A model generated the notes under the pieces. It did not search any database. It worked only from the letters and a program-made list of their open reading frames with translations, and was not told where the DNA came from. A stretch of DNA of 64,000 bases from assembly GCA_030425205.1 (NCBI GenBank), contig JAUIAP010000022.1, positions 1 through 64,000 on the forward strand, read 5' to 3'. Made by a program: the position numbers and the translations under genes. Shown here piece by piece: positions 60,026 through 64,000 of the stretch. Position 1 is the stretch's first letter; each line of letters begins with the position of its first letter. The DNA is from Anaerolineae bacterium (GTDB lineage: Bacteria > Chloroflexota > Anaerolineae > Promineifilales > Promineifilaceae).

Positions 60026-60096
60026 GAGTGACCAGTGATGAGTGATTCATAATCATCTGTTACTAACCACTAATCACTAGCCACTAACCACTTCTC
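60026..60096. repeat. Heptamer-built inverted repeat directly before selD
   Basis: AGTGACC, AGTGATG and AGTGATT units (60027-60047) face ACTAACC, ACTAATC, ACTAGCC and ACTAACC units (60062-60089). AATCACT pairs with AGTGATT. It ends two bases before the selD start codon, where no ribosome binding site is visible. Confidence 0.75.
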
Positions 60097-60098
60097 AC

Positions 60099-61124
60099 AT
60101 GATTAAACTCACCGCACTCGCTTCTTGCGCTGGTTGAGCGTCTAAGTTCGGCCCGGCCGACTTGGCGCACGTGTTGCAGCCATTACGCGAGACTTTCAAC
60201 GAAAACGACCATCCCAACCTGCTCGTCGGACTCGGCAGGGCGGATGATGCTGCCGTCTATCAACTTGACGGTCAACAGGCAATTATCAGCACGACCGACT
60301 TCTTCCCGCCGGTTGTCGATGACCCCTACGACTTTGGTGCCATTGCTGCCGCCAACGCGCTTTCCGATGTCTATGCAATGGGTGGGCGCGTGCTGTTTGC
60401 CTTGAATCTCGTCGCGTTTCCTGAGGGGTTGGACAAGGGAATCTTGCGCGAAATTTTGCGCGGTGGCGCAGAGAAGGTCGCAGAGGCAGGTGGGGTCATT
60501 GCAGGCGGGCATACCGTCACCGATCCCGAACCAAAATACGGGCTTGCCGTGACGGGAATCGTCGATCCCGCGCGTGTCAAGCGCAAGGGCGGGGCGCGAG
60601 ACGGCGACGTGTTATTGCTCACAAAACCACTGGGCGTCGGTGTGATTACAACCGCGTTGAAACGTGATTTAACCGAACCACATGAGGTCGCCGCCGCTGT
60701 AGAGAGCATGAAAACGCTTAACCGTCTGGCGGCCGAAGCTGCAATTGCCGCCAACGCGAGCAGCATGACCGACATCACAGGCTTTGGCCTACTCGGTCAT
60801 GCCCGCGAAATGGCGGCGCAGGGGGCGGTCGATTTTCACTTTGAGGCGGCGCAACTGCCGTGGCTTGAAGGCACGCATAAATATGGTTTGCAGCGCGTTT
60901 TTCCCGGCGGTATGGGACGCAATCGTGAACATTTTGGTAAATTTGTCTCATTCAGTGATCAGATCGATGTGTCAACACGTAACATGCTTTGGACACCCGA
61001 AACATCGGGTGGATTATTGATTGCCGTTGCGCCAGCTGAGGTTGGGACGGTGCAGGCCATCTGTCCGAATGCGGTCATTGTCGGTCGAGTGACATCGGGC
61101 AGCGGGCAAATCACTGTGCGCTGA
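60099..61124 (+). CDS. selD: Selenide, water dikinase, selenocysteine-containing
   Basis: SelD makes selenophosphate from selenide and ATP. Start ATG 60099 gives MIKLTALASCAG, then an in-frame TGA (60135-60137), then ASKFGPADLAHVL; the N-terminal motif C-A-G-(Sec/Cys)-x-x-K of SelD is therefore complete if TGA is read as selenocysteine at residue 13. The frame then runs without a stop to 61124, about 341 residues, the normal length. ATP-binding glycine-rich segments (VIAGGHTVTDPEPKYGLAVTGIV) and the conserved LTDITGFGLLGHA-like motif (here MTDITGFGLLGHA) are present. A potential stem (AAGTTCGGCC/GGCCGACTT, 60144-60163) starts six bases after the TGA and could act as the SECIS element. An ordinary ORF search would start only at TTG 60162 and miss the active site. 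Confidence 0.9.
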
Positions 61125-61134
61125 TTTCAGAAGG

Positions 61135-61238
61135 CCTGTGGTTTTAACCACAGGCTGTTACACAAAGTGCGTTGAAACGCACCGGAAACAACGCGCTTGA
61201 GCGCGTTTCGTGTATCAGCCTGCGGCTTTAGCCGTAGG
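61135..61238. repeat. Array of four small palindromes after selD
   Basis: Four consecutive stems: CCTGTGGTT/AACCACAGG (61135-61154), GTGCGTT/AACGCAC (61167-61182), ACGCGC/GCGCGT (61191-61206), CCTGCGGC/GCCGTAGG (61219-61238). Each class recurs elsewhere in the window. Confidence 0.75.
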
Positions 61239-61305
61239 ATTTTGGCAACGTCTCATCCTAATAGTGGGCTAGGCAGCGGCAGGCATATTTCAGACACAAA
61301 AATCT

Positions 61306-62802
61306 ATGTTACAACGCTATCTGCCGCCGACTTTATTATTGATTGCTGGATTGACGCTGCTTCTGCTCAGCGGGGCGCGTCATTTTTTTCAGTCGCGCAC
61401 CAATCAGGTTGCTGGGTTTGTGGTGACAAATACGCCACTGGTTGCGACGCTTGCGCCAACGCGCACGCCACTCTACGCACCGACGCGCACGCCCGTACTA
61501 AGTACATCGCTGCCCGTCACGCCTAGCCCCACCGTCACCCCCGTTCCACTTGTCACGCCCACGGATACCCCATCCGCAACCACAGAAATTGTCGTGACTG
61601 AAACACCCATTCCAACCGGAACCGCACCACCGACGGAAACGCTGTTGTCTACCGTTGTGGTCGTCACACAAACGCCGTTGCCGACTGATGAGACGGAGGC
61701 GCAGCAGGTGACAGCGACCCTAGTCGGCGAAGGCGAGACGGTTGAAATGACGGTAACCCCACTGCCCACCAGCACGTTTGCGTCAACCGCGACCGCAACA
61801 CCCATAGCAACCAACACGCCGTCACCCACCAATACACCTCAGCCAACCAATACGCCGATGCCGACAAATACAGTTCAGGCAATTGATCCAAATTTTTCGA
61901 TTACCTACCGCGAGCGATTTGGGGTGTCTGGGTCGATCAAGGATGCGCCACGTGCGCGGAGCGCGGGGTTGAATTACGGTAGTTTCATATCGTGGACAAC
62001 GTTTGATACGAGTCAATTATCGGCCGATGTCACCCCATGGCAGATGGTGCGGGTTTCACAAGCGGGAATCATTGGGGGCTTAGAGCCACTTGGCGTCGCC
62101 GTGCGCGCCAATCCCGGCGGCTATTTTGTGATTGGCAATGAGCCAGACGTCGGGGTTCAAGACAACACGACCGCCCCACGCTATGCGGAGATTTATCACG
62201 ATGCCTACTATTACATCAAAAGCATCGACCCAACCGCCCAAGTCGCCATTGCAGGGGTCGCCAGTCCAACTCCGTTGCGTCGCTTCTATCTCGAATTGGT
62301 GCTAAATCACTATGAGCAGACCTATGGGGAAAAGATGCCGATCGATATTTGGACGATCCATGTTTACGTCCTGCGCGAGGAGCGTGATAGCTGGGGAATC
62401 GGCATTCCCACAGGGTTGGGTGGCACCGATCAGGGGATGCTCTATGAGATCGATGACCATAAGAATGCGGATATTGCCAACCAACTATTGACCGATTTCC
62501 GCTGGTGGCTGTCAGAAAAAGGGTATCGCGACACACCGTTAGCGATCACCGAGTTTGGCATTTTGCTGCCAGCCGATTATGGCTTTCCGCCTGAAGTTGT
62601 CTCTAACTACATGACAACGCTCGTTAACTACTATCTAAATGCAGCAGGTGGGACGGGCTATCCGAGTGATGGCAACAAGCTGGTGCAGTGGTGGTTCTGG
62701 TTTAGCATTGTCGACCACGATCAGTTTGAAGTCAGCAATATGTTGGATAGTGCGGGGCAGTTAACGCCTGTTGGTCGGACCTATGCGGGCTATATTCCAT
62801 AA
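61306..62802 (+). CDS. Glycoside-hydrolase-like (TIM-barrel) surface protein
   Basis: A 498-residue protein: an N-terminal membrane anchor or signal (LPPTLLLIAGLTLLLLSG), a Pro/Thr-rich linker (about 45-200), and a domain of about 290 residues. FVIGNEPDVG (about 285) places a Glu like the acid/base of clan-A glycosidases, and PLAITEFGILLP (about 408) places a second Glu like the nucleophile, with a WWFWFS segment (about 465) near the sugar site. GH39- or GH5-like folds fit best; the substrate is unknown. It is probably bound to the cell surface. Confidence 0.7.
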   Translation: MLQRYLPPTLLLIAGLTLLLLSGARHFFQSRTNQVAGFVVTNTPLVATLAPTRTPLYAPTRTPVLSTSLPVTPSPTVTPVPLVTPTDTPSATTEIVVTETPIPTGTAPPTETLLSTVVVVTQTPLPTDETEAQQVTATLVGEGETVEMTVTPLPTSTFASTATATPIATNTPSPTNTPQPTNTPMPTNTVQAIDPNFSITYRERFGVSGSIKDAPRARSAGLNYGSFISWTTFDTSQLSADVTPWQMVRVSQAGIIGGLEPLGVAVRANPGGYFVIGNEPDVGVQDNTTAPRYAEIYHDAYYYIKSIDPTAQVAIAGVASPTPLRRFYLELVLNHYEQTYGEKMPIDIWTIHVYVLREERDSWGIGIPTGLGGTDQGMLYEIDDHKNADIANQLLTDFRWWLSEKGYRDTPLAITEFGILLPADYGFPPEVVSNYMTTLVNYYLNAAGGTGYPSDGNKLVQWWFWFSIVDHDQFEVSNMLDSAGQLTPVGRTYAGYIP

Positions 62803-62832
62803 TCGACCGATCACCAGCCAATACAAGAGCAA

Positions 62833-62862
62833 CCCCCTCTCCCTCATTCATGGGAAAGGGGG
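62833..62862. repeat. Hairpin CCCCCTCTCCC/GGGAAAGGGGG
   Basis: CCCCCTCTCCC (62833-62843) and GGGAAAGGGGG (62852-62862) form a stem with one mismatch, followed by CTAGG. This matches a common type of bacterial interspersed repeat, and it also lies between two convergent gene ends. Confidence 0.6.
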
Positions 62863-62879
62863 CTAGGTGAAACTAATCT

Positions 62880-64000
62880 CTACTCTACAACGATAACTTT
62901 TTCGGCCGAAACTATCTTCCCATTCGCCACAAAGACCGCGTGGTCATTCCCATTGAGCCGAATCTCAACCACATGTTGCCCCGCAGGCAGCTTGCCAATA
63001 AAAAAGTAGGGGGCGTACATTCGGCCGATCTGTTCCCCATTGAGCAAGACAACCCCATGCCCCTCGTTCGGTACAGTCGGTGTGCCAATTAACTCGGGTG
63101 TGAACGTCCAATCTTCGATCTCTGCAAAGAGTGTGTAGCTACCGTCTGGTTCGCCAATTACCTCCAGCGTTGAGACTTGCGGCACGTCACCATTGCTCAG
63201 ATCAACGGTCACGCGGCTGCCCTCTAATTTGGCGACCGCCACTTCATACTGTTGCTGCGCCGTCACACTGTATGCACCGCTCACCACAAATACAAACAGC
63301 ACAAAGTTGACCGCTGCAAACGCGACGCGCCAGTTCATCTTTTTGTGTAGCAGAATAGGGGGTTTGAACGTCTTGCCCGGCCCGTTGAGCAAAAAGACGA
63401 GCAACGCGGCGTGGACAGGCGTGTGCCCAATCACTTCTAGCTTGCCAAAAATAGTCGTTGTGGTGAAGAAGACGAGCGTAATGATCAACGAGAGAGGACG
63501 TTCAAGTAGGCCGATGATGAGTAGATAGCCCAAGTTGAGTTCGACGAAGGCGGCACCGCGCAGGAAAAATTCGGGTGGGAAGCCGAGCGTTAGCTGTGGA
63601 TTCTGCGCCAACAGATATAATGCCCACTCTGGATAGACCAGCTTTTCCATTCCCAACCAGCCGAGCGCAAAGCCAACTGTGGCAAACAAAACGGGCAATG
63701 CGGAATCGCGCACAACCTGATTTTTGTTGCTGCTGACAATGAGATAGTAGGCGATGCCAAGATAATGAACGTAGTCGATCATATGGAAAAAGCCGTACTC
63801 TCCCAACGCCAAGACAAATATGGCAAGCAATCCAACGCCAGCGGCTGGTGTCGTGCGTTCGGAAATGAGCAGCATGGCCAGCACAAACTGTAGCCACCCC
63901 ACCCAAACGGCCGTCACCGCCAATTCAGGTGCGAGCATTGAATCTGTTTGCCACGATAGCAACAGCGTTGCGCCCATAGCGACGCGCATGATCAGCCCGC
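62880..64000 (-). CDS. DoxX/HTTM-like membrane protein, 5' end outside the window
   Basis: The frame is open to the right window edge (GLIMRVAMG at the start), so the N-terminus is missing. The visible ~373 residues have about eight hydrophobic helices with DoxX-like features (RVAMGATLLLSW, LPVLFATVGFALGWLGMEKLVYPEWALYLL), followed by a last membrane helix at about 230-250 and an extracytoplasmic C-terminal domain of ~130 residues with strands (EIEDWTFTPELIGTPTVPNEGHGVVLLNGEQIGRMYAPYFFIG). Function unknown; redox or quinone-linked roles are known for DoxX. Confidence 0.65.
   Translation of the reverse strand, partial: GLIMRVAMGATLLLSWQTDSMLAPELAVTAVWVGWLQFVLAMLLISERTTPAAGVGLLAIFVLALGEYGFFHMIDYVHYLGIAYYLIVSSNKNQVVRDSALPVLFATVGFALGWLGMEKLVYPEWALYLLAQNPQLTLGFPPEFFLRGAAFVELNLGYLLIIGLLERPLSLIITLVFFTTTTIFGKLEVIGHTPVHAALLVFLLNGPGKTFKPPILLHKKMNWRVAFAAVNFVLFVFVVSGAYSVTAQQQYEVAVAKLEGSRVTVDLSNGDVPQVSTLEVIGEPDGSYTLFAEIEDWTFTPELIGTPTVPNEGHGVVLLNGEQIGRMYAPYFFIGKLPAGQHVVEIRLNGNDHAVFVANGKIVSAEKVIVVE

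Noticed and set aside
60162..61124. selD starting at TTG 60162 as a truncated gene
   Set aside because: The in-frame TGA at 60135 fits a selenocysteine codon and the upstream codons restore the conserved SelD start.

Overview
The window joins two kinds of DNA. Positions 1 to about 10,680 are AT-richer and carry mobile-element genes. Everything from the tRNA-Asp gene (10,681-10,753, minus strand) rightward is moderately GC-rich chromosomal sequence. The chromosome looks like a Chloroflexota member, probably Anaerolineae-like. This is an inference from F420-type enzymes beside a 4-hydroxybutyryl-CoA dehydratase-like protein, secreted proteins with Pro/Thr-rich linkers, a clostripain-like lipoprotein, DUF2089 and SHOCT-like proteins, and FHA proteins. 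No rRNA is present to confirm it.

Region 1 (1-10,680) is an integrated element whose left end lies outside the window. It holds a YobI-type membrane P-loop NTPase, a Phd/YefM-RelE toxin-antitoxin pair, a protein built of two sigma-70-like halves, a small coiled-coil gene between two ~200-bp direct repeats, a sigma-region-4-like HTH protein, a YdcF-like DUF218 protein, an HTH plus PLD-like regulator divergent from an excisionase-type HTH protein, and a large serine recombinase. The recombinase stop codon lies inside the tRNA-Asp gene, which marks the integration site.

Region 2 (11-24.4 kb) is mainly acyl-CoA and redox metabolism: 4-hydroxybutyryl-CoA dehydratase-like protein, an acyl-CoA carboxylase carboxyltransferase, an F420/LLM oxidoreductase, a PPOX-fold protein overlapping an AtuA-family protein, an unusual SDR, an OsmC protein and an epimerase. 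It ends with an ECF sigma factor and its zinc anti-sigma factor, divergent from an MFS transporter. A 49-residue gene with its own operator-like repeats and terminator sits at 19.2 kb.

Region 3 (24.4-48 kb) holds a clostripain-like lipoprotein, a methyltransferase-like protein, an HtrA-like protease, an alcohol dehydrogenase, S-adenosylhomocysteine hydrolase with an adenosine-kinase-like protein (methyl-cycle recycling), surface-sugar genes (GT2, RfbH-type dehydrase, GT4), cell-envelope genes (PAP2, L,D-transpeptidase, MurJ), a uracil-DNA glycosylase, a beta-propeller lipoprotein and a beta-helix surface protein.

Region 4 (48-64 kb) holds a cluster sharing a short C- or N-terminal helical motif (DUF2089, SHOCT-like, DUF4097-like), a GNAT protein, DHFR, a cobalamin adenosyltransferase, an HhH membrane protein, a subtilisin, purine nucleoside phosphorylase, two FHA proteins, a selenocysteine-containing SelD whose UGA splits the gene for ordinary ORF calling, a glycoside-hydrolase-like surface protein, and a DoxX-like protein cut by the window end.

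The most striking signal is the palindrome TCGGCCGA. I counted about 74 copies by eye between 11.0 and 63.0 kb (about one per 0.7 kb, where base composition predicts about one in total), against two in the mobile element. It behaves like the HIP1 palindrome of cyanobacteria. A second layer is a set of intergenic palindromes built from 7-nt units.
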